Source: JAXMCK01 sp046349395
GTDB taxonomy: Bacteria; Pseudomonadota; Alphaproteobacteria; Geminicoccales; Geminicoccaceae
DNA length: 20,726 nt
Assembly (NCBI GenBank): GCA_046349395.1
Contig: JAXMCK010000012.1
Location: 1 to 20,726, forward strand
Direction of reading: 5' to 3'
Shown: positions 1 through 7,178 of the stretch, one piece after another
How the letters are laid out: each line of letters begins with the position of its first letter
How positions within the stretch are numbered: the stretch's first letter is position 1
The notes under the pieces: model-generated
Seen by the model: only the letters and a program-made list of their open reading frames with translations
What the model was told of the DNA's origin: nothing
Database searches by the model: none
Program-made: the position numbers and the translations under genes

Positions 1-2
1 TC

Positions 3-434
3 AACGCGCCCCGCACCCTCTCGGGTGCCACCTGGTCGCCCAACACCGTCACCTGGTCCGGCAACAACCGCACCCACATGGTCCGCGTCCCCGACAAGGG
101 CCGCTTCGAGTTCCGCCTCGCCGACGGTGCGGCCAACCCCTACCTCCTGCAAGCCGCCTTCATCGCCGCCGGCCTGGACGGCATCAAAAACCAGGCGAAC
201 CCCCCGAAGCGCCTCGACATCGACATGTACGCCGAAGGCCACAAGGTGAAGAACGCCCCGAAGCTCCCCCTCAACATGCTCGACGCCATCCGCGCCTTCG
301 ACGCCAACAAGACCATCAAGAGCCTCCTCGGCGACGAGTTCTCGACGTCCTACGTCAAGCTCAAGAACGACGAGTGGACGAGGTTCTGCCAGTTCTTCAG
401 CGAGTGGGAACGGCAGAACGCGATCGATCTCTGA
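3..434 (+). CDS. glnT: Glutamine synthetase (GlnT/type III-like), C-terminal part, cut by left edge
   Basis: This is the C-terminal 143 residues of a glutamate-ammonia ligase, which makes glutamine from glutamate, ammonia and ATP in the cytoplasm. The frame is open from the first bases of the window, so the gene begins outside it. The visible part carries the conserved glutamine synthetase block with NRTHMVRVP, then FEFRLADGAANPYL and AAFIAAGLDGI, which belong to the C-terminal catalytic barrel. The wording matches the GlnT-like branch better than classical GlnA: the tail is short, and there is no GlnA-type adenylylation tyrosine segment in view. The subfamily call is from memory of the family and is less sure than the enzyme call. 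The stop lies 11 bp before an IS1380 element, so the coding part is intact but its natural terminator and downstream neighbour have been displaced. Confidence 0.82.
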   Translation, partial: NAPRTLSGATWSPNTVTWSGNNRTHMVRVPDKGRFEFRLADGAANPYLLQAAFIAAGLDGIKNQANPPKRLDIDMYAEGHKVKNAPKLPLNMLDAIRAFDANKTIKSLLGDEFSTSYVKLKNDEWTRFCQFFSEWERQNAIDL

Positions 435-445
435 GGCGCATTTAG

Positions 446-2031
446 CCCGAAAAATTCATCAGTAGGCGGCGGGCGCGACACAAGCTGTTGAGATGGCCTA
501 TGATTCTGTTGCGACGCAGGATCAACGGCGTCAACGGAGTTCGCACCCGCCATGGCGGAGAACGCCCCGGTTCTACCCGGCCTGTCACCGGTCGGCGGCA
601 AGCTTGTACAGGTCGCTTTCGACGGTGGCCGATTGACCTCGGACGCCGGCGTGCTGGTGCTGGCGGAGATCGAGCGCAAGCTCGGCCTTGCGGAACGCTT
701 GGCGCGCTGCATCGCGGATCCGCGAGCGCCGGAGCGGGTCCGCCACGGCGTGGCCGAGATGATCCGGTTCCGGGCACTCATGATCGCCGCCGGCTACGCG
801 GACGCCAACGACTGCGATGCGTTGCGCGCCGACCCGGCGTTCAAGCTCGCGGTCGGCCGGCTGCCCGAGAGCGGCGCGGATCTGTGCTCGCAGCCGACGA
901 TGTGCCGCCTGGAGAACCTGCCTGGCGCCACGGCGCTCAAGCGCATGATGGCGGCCATGGTGGATCTGTTCTGCGACAGCTTCGACCAGGTGCCGCGCCG
1001 GATCGTGCTCGATATCGACGACACCGAGGACCGGGTGCACGGCCGGCAGCAGCTGTCGCTGTTCCATGCTCACCACGACAGCCGCTGCTTCTTGCCGATC
1101 CATATCTACGAGGCTGCGAGCGGCAAGCCGGTTGCCGTGATCCTGCGCCCGGGCAAGACGCCCGACGGTGCCGAGGTCGCTCTGATCCTACGCCACGTGG
1201 TGCGCGCCATCCGCGCCCGTTGGCCTGCTGTCGACATCCTGATCCGCGGCGACAGCCACTATGGCCGGCCCGAGGCGATGACCTGCCTGGAGCGCAACCG
1301 CGTCGGCTACGTCTTCGGCTTCGCTGGAAACAAGGTCTTGCTCGGCAAGATCGCACCTCTGGCCGAGGACGCGGCGGTCAGTCGGGTCGGCGGCGAGGCG
1401 GGCAAGGTCCGGCGCTACGGCGCGTTCCGCTATACCGCCAGGAGCTGGGCGGTCGAGCGCCAGGTGATCGCCCGCGTCGAGGCCTCAGCCCAGGGCGCCG
1501 ACAGCCGCTTCGTGGTCACCAACCTCAAGGGTGCGCCCCGCTGGCTGTACGAGGAGGTCTACTGTGCCCGGGGCCAGGCGGAAAACCTGATCAAGGCCCA
1601 CAAGCTGCACCTCGCCTCTGATCGCACCTCGTGCAGCAGGGCCGCCGCCAACCAGTTCCGCCTGCTCGTCCACACCGCAGCCTATTGGCTGCTGCATACC
1701 CTGCGCGGCCTTGCACCGGCGCGATCCTTCTGGCGCGACGCCCAATTCGACACCATCCGCCTCGCGCTGATCAAGGTCGCGGCGCGGGTCACAGAGCTGG
1801 CCACCCGGATCAAGGTCGCGCTGCCATCGACCTATCCCTACCAGGACAGCCTGGCGCTGCTCGCTGCCCGCGCCATCAAGCTGCCGCCCTGAGCCGCGGG
1901 GCCGCGTGCCCCGCCCGAGCCCGTCCTCACAACCTCCAACCCCAGACAGATCGCGCCTTCAGCGCCACGGACCAGCACGACCCAAGACGGACAAACACCC
2001 GCCGGCGCAATAACCCGATGAATGATTCAGG
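446..2031 (+). mobile_element. Complete IS1380-family insertion sequence
   Basis: The element is 1586 bp and contains one transposase gene. Its ends are imperfect inverted repeats. The left end starts CCCGAAAAATTCATCAG and the reverse complement of the right end starts CCTGAATCATTCATCGG, matching at 13 of the first 18 positions. The tetranucleotide TTAG directly flanks both ends (442-445 and 2032-2035), a typical IS1380-family target duplication. With an intact transposase and a matching duplication this looks like a recent, potentially active insertion. It separates the glutamine synthetase gene from the low-GC island to its right. Confidence 0.85.
552..1892 (+). CDS. IS1380-family transposase (DDE type)
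   Basis: A 446-residue transposase that cuts and rejoins the ends of its own element. The sequence has the IS1380 hallmarks: an N-terminal FDGGRLTSDAGVLVL block (about residues 23-37), the first catalytic aspartate in VLDIDDTED (about 152-160), the second in IRGDSHYGRPE (about 231-241, D234), and the glutamate in CARGQAENLIKAHK (about E344). This is followed by a helical tail with SRAAANQFRLLVHTAAYWLL. The length fits the family (roughly 430-460). The ATG at 552 starts MAENAPVLPG, which is close to the usual start for the family. No frameshift or internal stop is seen, so it should be functional. Confidence 0.93.
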   Translation: MAENAPVLPGLSPVGGKLVQVAFDGGRLTSDAGVLVLAEIERKLGLAERLARCIADPRAPERVRHGVAEMIRFRALMIAAGYADANDCDALRADPAFKLAVGRLPESGADLCSQPTMCRLENLPGATALKRMMAAMVDLFCDSFDQVPRRIVLDIDDTEDRVHGRQQLSLFHAHHDSRCFLPIHIYEAASGKPVAVILRPGKTPDGAEVALILRHVVRAIRARWPAVDILIRGDSHYGRPEAMTCLERNRVGYVFGFAGNKVLLGKIAPLAEDAAVSRVGGEAGKVRRYGAFRYTARSWAVERQVIARVEASAQGADSRFVVTNLKGAPRWLYEEVYCARGQAENLIKAHKLHLASDRTSCSRAAANQFRLLVHTAAYWLLHTLRGLAPARSFWRDAQFDTIRLALIKVAARVTELATRIKVALPSTYPYQDSLALLAARAIKLPP

Positions 2032-2046
2032 TTAGCTTGACGCGCT

Positions 2047-2065
2047 CCGCCAGGGTATTTGGCGG
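2047..2065. terminator. Stem-loop after the IS1380 insertion, possible displaced glnT terminator
   Basis: CCGCCA (2047-2052) pairs with TGGCGG (2060-2065) around a 7-nt loop, just beyond the IS target duplication. A second stem, GCCGTGG/CCACGGC (2086-2092 with 2109-2115), follows. Neither has a strong T-run. Before the IS arrived, the first stem would have lain about 30 bp after the glutamine synthetase stop, so it may be that gene's old terminator. This is an inference from position. Confidence 0.3.
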
Positions 2066-2171
2066 AAAGCATCCCATATGAGAGTGCCGTGGCCGCTGTG
2101 CGAGCCGTCCACGGCCACCATACGAGTGACACCTTATGTCAGGCAGGTGTAGAAAAGAATGAACGCGGCGA

Positions 2172-2831
2172 TCATTCATGCCCATAGGTGTAAATCGCCA
2201 CAATAGAATGCTTTACGTCCTTAATCTCGCATGAAAGATATTTCGCGCTCTGCGGTTCCAATCCGATCTCCGCGATTTTCTCAGCAAGGCCAATAAGACC
2301 TATCTCACTCTCCAAAACTTTGCGACCGACTATTCGATTCACAATCCAGTCGGGTAACTCACGTGAGCTCAATCTCTTTGGATCAAGTTTCAGTATCAAT
2401 TTTTTCTCTTCACAGATGGCTTGTGCTGGGACATTAAATGATAGGATCCGCTTAGAGCGATCAACTTCCTTTTGTAGAACACGAGTATTTACTGTTAAAC
2501 CCTCGATAACAGCCGACGGGAAATCAACACATATGCTATCAATTAGGCTTAATCTCATCTTAAATGCCAGAAGCTGATTATCGTCTACATTAACTTGATA
2601 GTTAACCGACGAAATCCTGCCCTTGCATTTCTGATGCAGTCCGTCCAATTTGGTTCCCAATTGCGTTGCCATTGTATCTAAGTCTGAATCCAACTCAAAT
2701 TGCACTTTAGCTATATTGCCTGAAGCCTCAACAGTAAACGTACGGTCGTCGATATCAAATCTATATAGATCTTGCGCTCGACAAACCGATAGTGGAACAA
2801 CTAACAAAATCGCGATGAAGGCTAGTCTCAT
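2172..2831 (-). CDS. Unrecognised exported protein, downstream partner of the membrane protein gene
   Basis: A 219-residue protein that I do not recognise. Residues 1-19 look like a Sec signal peptide: MRLAF, then a run of I, L and V, ending CRAQ. The mature part is polar and beta-like, with four cysteines spaced widely (KCKGR, SICVDF, AICEEK, LSCEI) that could form disulfides in the periplasm. A helical stretch, GLIGLAEKIAEIGL, precedes the last cysteine. Its ATG overlaps the stop of the upstream gene in an ATGA arrangement (2828-2831), so the two are almost certainly co-translated. Base composition is far more AT-rich than the flanking genes, which suggests transfer from another genome. Confidence 0.72.
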   Translation of the reverse strand: MRLAFIAILLVVPLSVCRAQDLYRFDIDDRTFTVEASGNIAKVQFELDSDLDTMATQLGTKLDGLHQKCKGRISSVNYQVNVDDNQLLAFKMRLSLIDSICVDFPSAVIEGLTVNTRVLQKEVDRSKRILSFNVPAQAICEEKKLILKLDPKRLSSRELPDWIVNRIVGRKVLESEIGLIGLAEKIAEIGLEPQSAKYLSCEIKDVKHSIVAIYTYGHE

Positions 2832-3859
2832 TTGTCTTTTCCTTCGTTCAGCAGAACGAGAACAGCTAAAGAAATGTACCCTTGGGAAATAAGATCGTCA
2901 CTACACTCGACCTTAAGAAAATTGAGCATTCTTGGGAGACCTTCTATTTTATTTGCCTTGGATAGCGCTTCGGCTGGATTTTTCACAGCAAATATACGCC
3001 AATCCCCGATTGATAATTTTGTCTTCTCTACTTCGACGCTCTCTTCGTTTAGTGAAAGGTGTAGGTTGTTAAGATCTACTTTTTTCCATTCAAGTTGATT
3101 TGATGCTATGTTGTAGTTATGCTCTTGCATTCCAATTAAGATTGAGACATTGTCCTGCTCACTACTAAAAAACGACACCTCAAAGGCCTTCTGAGGAGCC
3201 ATTGGGGTATATACGAGACATAGTTTTCGATATTCCGATGTATCCTTAAATTTATCTTCGCACTTTGGATTATCGATGTTGTCAGTATTCGACTGAAGAT
3301 TGAAATCGAGGCTGCCAACGTAATTGATTGTCGGAAATGCTAGGTATGGTTTCTTACGAAAGGTACTTAGGACAATTTGCGGAAAATTACTGTTGTCATC
3401 TCTGATTTGATCCTCTATTGCAGTCTTAAAGGCGTTCTTCGCATCTTGCTGCTCAGAGAAGATGTGTATAAACTTTGTCTTAATGACATTGTCACTCGCT
3501 GAATCAGAGAGTGTTTCGAGAGTGTTCTTCTCAAGCGATTTCGATATCTCGGAATCATCGTTATCGATCAACTCCTTGATAATTCTGGGCGTGTTGAGCG
3601 CATATCTGTGTAAGGCGTCCTGAAAAGTGTGAGAATTCTTCCAGTAATCGATGCCGAGCCAAGCAAAAGTTACTCCAAGAATACTAAAAATACTTAGTAG
3701 AGTAGGTTGCCTCCACAGTGGGGTCGTTTTCTTTGTTAAAGTATTTAAGCGACTATCAAAGGTTGAGTTTGCAATCTTCTCAATGAGTGCTTCTAGGGCA
3801 ATCTCCGAGTGATTTAGTTTTTCCTCTAGTTTGGTCGACTTTTCATCTGGATGGGGCAT
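2828..3859 (-). CDS. Unrecognised membrane-anchored protein with N-terminal coiled-coil
   Basis: A 343-residue protein, function unknown. Residues about 7-33 are charged and heptad-like (EEKLNHSEIALEALIEKIA), consistent with a short coiled coil on the cytoplasmic side. One membrane segment follows at about 52-70 (TLLSIFSILGVTFAWLGI). The rest, about 270 residues, would be periplasmic if the N-terminus is inside. It has three cysteines in KCEDK, KLCLVY and VECSDD and no enzyme motif I can name. A Shine-Dalgarno GGAAGG lies about 10 nt upstream of the ATG (plus-strand CCTTCC at 3869-3874). Its last codons overlap the start of the exported-protein gene by 4 nt. The pair probably forms one envelope-associated unit. 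Low GC and codon use unlike the neighbours suggest horizontal transfer. Confidence 0.75.
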   Translation of the reverse strand: MPHPDEKSTKLEEKLNHSEIALEALIEKIANSTFDSRLNTLTKKTTPLWRQPTLLSIFSILGVTFAWLGIDYWKNSHTFQDALHRYALNTPRIIKELIDNDDSEISKSLEKNTLETLSDSASDNVIKTKFIHIFSEQQDAKNAFKTAIEDQIRDDNSNFPQIVLSTFRKKPYLAFPTINYVGSLDFNLQSNTDNIDNPKCEDKFKDTSEYRKLCLVYTPMAPQKAFEVSFFSSEQDNVSILIGMQEHNYNIASNQLEWKKVDLNNLHLSLNEESVEVEKTKLSIGDWRIFAVKNPAEALSKANKIEGLPRMLNFLKVECSDDLISQGYISLAVLVLLNEGKDK

Positions 3860-4693
3860 TTTAACGATCCTTCCAGTAGGTTAATGTCGGACTGTCAAGG
3901 GCATCGCTTAGCGTTGTCTAGGTAAAGGATATTATTTGATTTTGCTAGGTTTGATGCCCATGATTGGGGAGATATAATTGTAGATACTTATCGTTGTATT
4001 CAAGAGAGTTGTGGTCTTCGGGAGATAAACCTACCCGTTGAATGTCGCTACTGGCACATGTAGCAGATCGCTGAACGCCGTCTTGTGTCATTAGTGAAAT
4101 CAAGCTATTCTCCAGCGCCAAGGCGCAAAGTGAGTCGCAATAATTGGAAGAACGGCTTTGGTGTACCAATGCATTCGTCATCTCTATCGAGCTGCAAAGA
4201 AACTGGTCTCTCTACAGAGCCGGGTAAGGATGGTAGCCTGCTCGGAAGGGAGCATCCTGTGAATGCGACAAGATGCCATGCTTCAGCTCGCCGAAGCTAA
4301 TGTTGAGGGGTTCGGAGCTTGAACCTTCCGTGGCTGTTTCGGACTCCATAGTCAGTGGGCAACGTGCTTAATCGGAAAGGAGAGGAGTCTCGACTGCATT
4401 CCGTTCAACAATCGCTTACTGAAACCGCAGCCTCGCCCGCTGGGCATGAGAGTAGGCAAAAGGGGTCAGGACTCTTTTCGCGCCCAGCGACCGTTTTGGC
4501 TTGCAATCAGCCATTCGCGCTTCGTCTTGGCTTTATCAAGCAGCACTTTGATGGGGCCCGTCCTGGCGCGTTGGCGTAGCAGTGGGGGCGCAGCGAGTTG
4601 TTCACCTCGCTGTCCGCGCTAAACGCCACCGGCCTCTGGTGCCCCGCGGCGACACCATCTCCGCGCCGTGCTAAAGTTGCGCGCGGAGGTACC
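3860..4693. other. Long non-coding stretch with several stem-loops, low-to-high GC junction
   Basis: No convincing gene is seen over about 830 bp. The left part is AT-rich and holds the leader of the minus-strand membrane-protein gene. From about 4200 to 4460 the sequence looks like structured RNA. TGCTC/GAGCA pair across 4239-4254, GCTTC/GAAGC across 4280-4297, and GGTTC/GAACC across 4309-4325. At 4591-4612 CAGCGAG pairs with CTCGCTG. A near-palindromic AAAAGGGGTCAGGACTCTTT lies around 4459. On the minus strand, a short frame through about 4460-4560 reads like the end of a protein (IKVLLDKAKTKREWLIASQN) but has no start. This could be a worn mobile element or group II intron fragment; I cannot prove either. 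Confidence 0.5.
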
Positions 4694-4786
4694 ATGCAGG
4701 CCAACGAAAAAGGCCAGCTTGAATGGAGCCTCGACCGGATCGGGCCAATGCTCGACCGCAGGCCGGAGATCGTTCCGTGGAGGTGA
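4694..4786 (+). CDS. Possible 30-residue small protein or leader peptide
   Basis: ATG at 4694 follows a good ribosome-binding site (GGAGG at about 4686-4690). It encodes MQANEKGQLEWSLDRIGPML and ten further residues, ending PWR. The peptide is charged, with no membrane segment. The stop TGA (4784-4786) overlaps a GTG (4783-4785) that starts the next long frame, giving a GTGA junction typical of translational coupling. It could be a real small protein, a coupling leader, or the start of a gene later disrupted. I do not recognise it. Confidence 0.35.
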   Translation: MQANEKGQLEWSLDRIGPMLDRRPEIVPWR

Positions 4787-5388
4787 ACGAAGCGAGGATC
4801 CGGGCGGCGCACGCGCTGGCGCGGAGGACCCTGCGGGCGCGCATGACCCCGCCCCTGCGGGCCGAGCTCGACGAGGTCCTGGAGCGTCCGGTCCGCGTCC
4901 TCCACCCAGAACCGTGGACCCCGAGGCGGCCGCTGCGGCCCAGGATCCGGCCGGCGTTGGTCATGGATGCCGGGGCCATCCGCGATTTGGCGCTGCAGAT
5001 GTTCGAGCCGTTCAGAGCCGCCGCCGGTCGTGGCCCGCTGGCGACGGTGGAGGACTACGAGCAGGCGATCATGGACGACATCGTCGACCTGCTGGTTCTC
5101 CACGGCGCCCTGCGCGGCTTCATCTGGCTGAAGCCCTATCCGGCGCACATCCAGGTCGAAGGCTATGTCTTCAGAGCCTCGCGCTGGTACCGCGACCTCG
5201 GCCAGTACCTCGTCGCCCGCGCCGACGCCGTCGCCCACGCGCTGGGCCGGCCCGAGGTCAAGGTCTGGGTCGACGACCTGATGGTGGTCGCCTACATGGC
5301 GCGTCACGACTTCAAGATCGAGCGCCGCGACCGCCAGGCCGGCAAGCACCTCCTGCGCAAGCCCGTCGCCCCCGCCAGCCGAGGCTGA
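4783..5388 (+). CDS. Unrecognised protein, possible coupling to upstream small ORF
   Basis: About 201 residues from the GTG at 4783. The frame stays open upstream, so GTG 4777 or ATG 4723 are alternative starts. The N-terminal 60 residues are rich in Arg, Pro and Ala and poorly structured. The C-terminal 120 look like a folded alpha/beta domain with many aromatics: ATVEDYEQAIMDDIVDLLVL, GFIWLKPYPAHIQVEGYVF, RASRWYRDLGQYLVARADAV and VKVWVDDLMVVAYMARHDF. There is no signal peptide and no motif I can assign. Codon use is typical of the high-GC host, which supports it being a real gene. It is followed 167 bp later by another unknown gene on the same strand. Confidence 0.6.
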   Translation: MNEARIRAAHALARRTLRARMTPPLRAELDEVLERPVRVLHPEPWTPRRPLRPRIRPALVMDAGAIRDLALQMFEPFRAAAGRGPLATVEDYEQAIMDDIVDLLVLHGALRGFIWLKPYPAHIQVEGYVFRASRWYRDLGQYLVARADAVAHALGRPEVKVWVDDLMVVAYMARHDFKIERRDRQAGKHLLRKPVAPASRG

Positions 5389-5555
5389 GCCGGCAGTGCC
5401 CGCTACCTTCGCCCTTCGATCCGCCCCCCACCTCCGGCCCGCCATACCCCGGGACCGCCGCCGCACCCCTGCCTGCTGAACCCCACTTTCCGCGTGGAAA
5501 TCCGCCGCCGGCCGGCTATGGCTACCGCAGGGCAATATTCGGGATACCGTCGGCG

Positions 5556-5936
5556 ATGACCCGCTTCCTGCACCGTCCCTGGCTCCGCGCACCCGAGTCC
5601 GCGAGCCTCGACTCCCTGCTCTCCGCCTGCGTCACCCACGAGCGCCACGAGACCGCCGAGCCGACCCCGGACTGGATCGCGCAAAACCTGACCCCGGGCC
5701 AGCACGCCACGCTGACGCTGCTGGCCAGCCCCGCCGACGCCGAGCCCGAAACCCTCGACATCGTCTTCCACGACCTCGACGGCCCCGACCTCGCCTGCGA
5801 GGACGCGACCGGCCTGCCGACCCGCATCCCGCTCGCCCATGTCGCCCGCATCGAGATCCTCCGCCCCGCCTCCGCCGAAGAAGCCGAAGCCGACGTCGCG
5901 GACTTTGCAGCCGGCGTGACGGCATGCACGGCCTGA
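5556..5936 (+). CDS. Small unrecognised acidic protein
   Basis: A 126-residue protein starting at ATG 5556 (MTRFLHRPWL). The body is acidic and beta-rich. Alternating segments such as QHATLTLLAS, ETLDIVFHDLDGPDL and PTRIPLAHVARIEIL suggest a small barrel or sheet domain. The tail is rich in Ala, Glu and Asp (SAEEAEADVADFAAG). It has no cysteine cluster, membrane segment or export signal. I do not recognise the family. It lies on the same strand as the preceding unknown gene and could share its transcript. The frame stays open far upstream, but the codons before 5556 are Pro/Arg-rich antisense-like filler, so the ATG is preferred. Confidence 0.5.
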   Translation: MTRFLHRPWLRAPESASLDSLLSACVTHERHETAEPTPDWIAQNLTPGQHATLTLLASPADAEPETLDIVFHDLDGPDLACEDATGLPTRIPLAHVARIEILRPASAEEAEADVADFAAGVTACTA

Positions 5937-6060
5937 TCGGCCGAAGGTAGTCATCACCCGAACACTCCGGCACACCACCGCAAATCGGCGCCAGTACGTT
6001 CGTCACCCTGCGTCACATATTCCCGCCGAATAGTTGAAGTTCCATTAGACTCTTTTCACT

Positions 6061-6666
6061 TTAGGTAGATCCATATCCGCAGTGGCGGAGGTAGTTTGCG
6101 CATTCGTTGGCTTGGATGGTGCCGATGAGTGTCCCGATGGTTGACCAGAGCGCCTCTTTGGTCCGTGCCGCGGCCTTGCGTAGGAGCGCCTTCAGCTTGG
6201 AGAAGAGCTGCTCGATGGGATTGAGGTCGGGCGAGTAGGCGGGCAGATAGAGGATCGAGGCGCCGACAGCGGCGACGGCTTCGGCGATGCCGTCGACCTT
6301 GTGGGCAGCGAGGTTGTCCAGCACGACGACATCGCCCGGGGTCAGCGTCGGTGCGAGGAACTGCTCGACATAGGCCCGAAAGGCGGCGCCGGTCATCGGT
6401 CCGTCGAGCACCAGTGGTGCGGTGATTCCGCTCTGCCGGAGCCCGGCAATGAAGGTCGTGCTGTGCCAATGGCCGTGCGGCACGGCGGCCACCAGGCGCT
6501 CGGAGGCCGGACAGCGGCCATAGCGTCGGGCCATGTTGGTGGCTGTGCTGGTCTCGTCGAGGAACACGAATCGTGCCGGGTCCATGAAGCCCTGCCAACC
6601 ACGCCACCGTCGGCGCTTGGCCGCCACGTCCGGCCGGTCCTGCTCGGCCGCCCTCAGGCTCTTTTT
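6061..6666 (-). CDS. IS630-family transposase, second frame (catalytic DDE part)
   Basis: The catalytic half, read after a -1 shift at the A7 run. Just after the shift the frame reads KKSLRAAEQDRPDVAAKRRRW, the usual link in this family. The DDE residues are visible: D in FVFLDETSTATN, D in DVVVLDNLAAHK, and E in YSPDLNPIEQLFSKLK. It ends with NECANYLRHCGYGS, typical of the family C-terminus. A GTG at 6627 could in principle start it alone, but the clean overlap and slippery run favour the fusion product spanning 6061-7007. No internal stop is present, so the element is probably functional. Confidence 0.88.
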   Translation of the reverse strand, partial: KKSLRAAEQDRPDVAAKRRRWRGWQGFMDPARFVFLDETSTATNMARRYGRCPASERLVAAVPHGHWHSTTFIAGLRQSGITAPLVLDGPMTGAAFRAYVEQFLAPTLTPGDVVVLDNLAAHKVDGIAEAVAAVGASILYLPAYSPDLNPIEQLFSKLKALLRKAAARTKEALWSTIGTLIGTIQANECANYLRHCGYGST

Positions 6667-7007
6667 TTGTGCCTGAGGCCCAGCCGGTGCAGCGTGTTGT
6701 GCAGGGTCGAAAGCCCGACCCTGATCCCGCAGTGCCGCTCGAGTCGGGCCTGCAGCTCGGCCAGGGTCTGATCCGGCTCGGCGGCGACCAGCCGCTCGAG
6801 CTCGGCCCGATGCGGCTCCAGAACCGGCCGGCGATAGCCGCCGAAGCGCTCGGGCGCCGGGCTGCCGGTCGACTGCATCCGCTGCATCAGCTTGATCGCC
6901 GCCGACGGGCTGACCGCGAACCGCCGCGCCGCCGCCCGGATCGAGCTGCCGCCCGTGACCGCCTCGACGATACGCGCCCGCAGATCCATCGACAGCGGTG
7001 CCGGCAT
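6654..7007 (-). CDS. IS630-family transposase, first frame (DNA-binding part)
   Basis: The product is 117 residues, starting MPAPLSMDLRARIVEAV after an AAGGAG ribosome-binding site. It is the helix-turn-helix half of the transposase: SIRAAARRFAVSPSAAIKLMQRM is the first HTH, and a second winged-helix-like region runs through LAELQARLERHCGIRVGLSTLHNTLHRLGL. The frame ends shortly after a run of seven A (plus-strand T at 6662-6668), where the ribosome or polymerase can shift into the -1 frame to make the full enzyme. Alone it could act as a repressor of transposition. Confidence 0.85.
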   Translation of the reverse strand: MPAPLSMDLRARIVEAVTGGSSIRAAARRFAVSPSAAIKLMQRMQSTGSPAPERFGGYRRPVLEPHRAELERLVAAEPDQTLAELQARLERHCGIRVGLSTLHNTLHRLGLRHKKRA

Positions 7008-7163
7008 CAACGAACTCCTTTGATCCTCAACCAATATTGTCGAATCACAGGCGCCGATTCCACGCAATAGGAATATGCTCTAGCATTCTAAACATCTATT
7101 GGCTTGTTCGGCACATCCTCGACAGCTTCGTGAAGTAGGGCGTAGAGCTGATCCGACATCTCA

Positions 7164-7172
7164 GGCAGGAGA
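7164..7172 (+). promoter_or_regulatory. Shared ribosome-binding block of the paralogue array
   Basis: GGCAGGAGA lies 6 nt before the ATG at 7179. The identical 9-mer precedes the second copy (7921-7929) and the third (8658-8666), and GGCGGGAGA precedes the fourth (9801-9809). It fixes the starts, including the GTG of the third copy. It also shows that the genes were duplicated together with their leaders. Confidence 0.75.
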
Positions 7173-7178
7173 GTTCGG

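Larger units (their letters stand above)
6048..7080 (-). mobile_element. IS630-family insertion sequence with two overlapping frames
   Basis: About 1033 bp, flanked by the dinucleotide TA on each side (6046-6047 and 7081-7082), as expected for IS630, which targets and duplicates TA. The ends are imperfect inverted repeats. The left begins GACTCTTTTCACTTTAGG and the right, reverse-complemented, begins GAGCATATTCCTATTG. They match at about half the positions, so the exact left border is tentative. A 14-mer left of the element (6025-6038) recurs upstream of a paralogous gene at the same distance from the start codon once the element is removed. This supports these borders. Confidence 0.72.

Noticed and set aside
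488..1621. Arg/Gly-rich frame overlapping the IS1380 transposase gene
   Set aside because: It is a shadow of the transposase in another frame, with no family motifs and an extreme Arg, Gly and Pro content.
3893..3898. TTGACA (minus strand) upstream of the membrane-protein gene, read as a -35 box
   Set aside because: A -10 box at normal spacing would fall on the ribosome-binding site and no TATAAT-like sequence is there.
3945..4181. Minus-strand frame of 78 codons in the low-GC stretch
   Set aside because: It has no recognisable domain and no good ribosome-binding site. It could be a relic but cannot be supported as a gene.
4668..5555. Possible N-terminal extension of the 126-residue protein at 5556
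   Set aside because: The frame is open but overlaps the 4783-5388 gene, and its translation is Pro/Arg/Ala filler without domain features.
6031..6045. Alternative left border of the IS630 element at the TA at 6031-6032
   Set aside because: It would cut through the 14-mer shared with paralogue 3. The border at 6046-6047 keeps the motif and gives the better end match.
5937..6045. Possible small gene between 5936 and the IS630 element
   Set aside because: No frame of useful length with a ribosome-binding site. The stretch fits better as the upstream part of the paralogue 1 leader.
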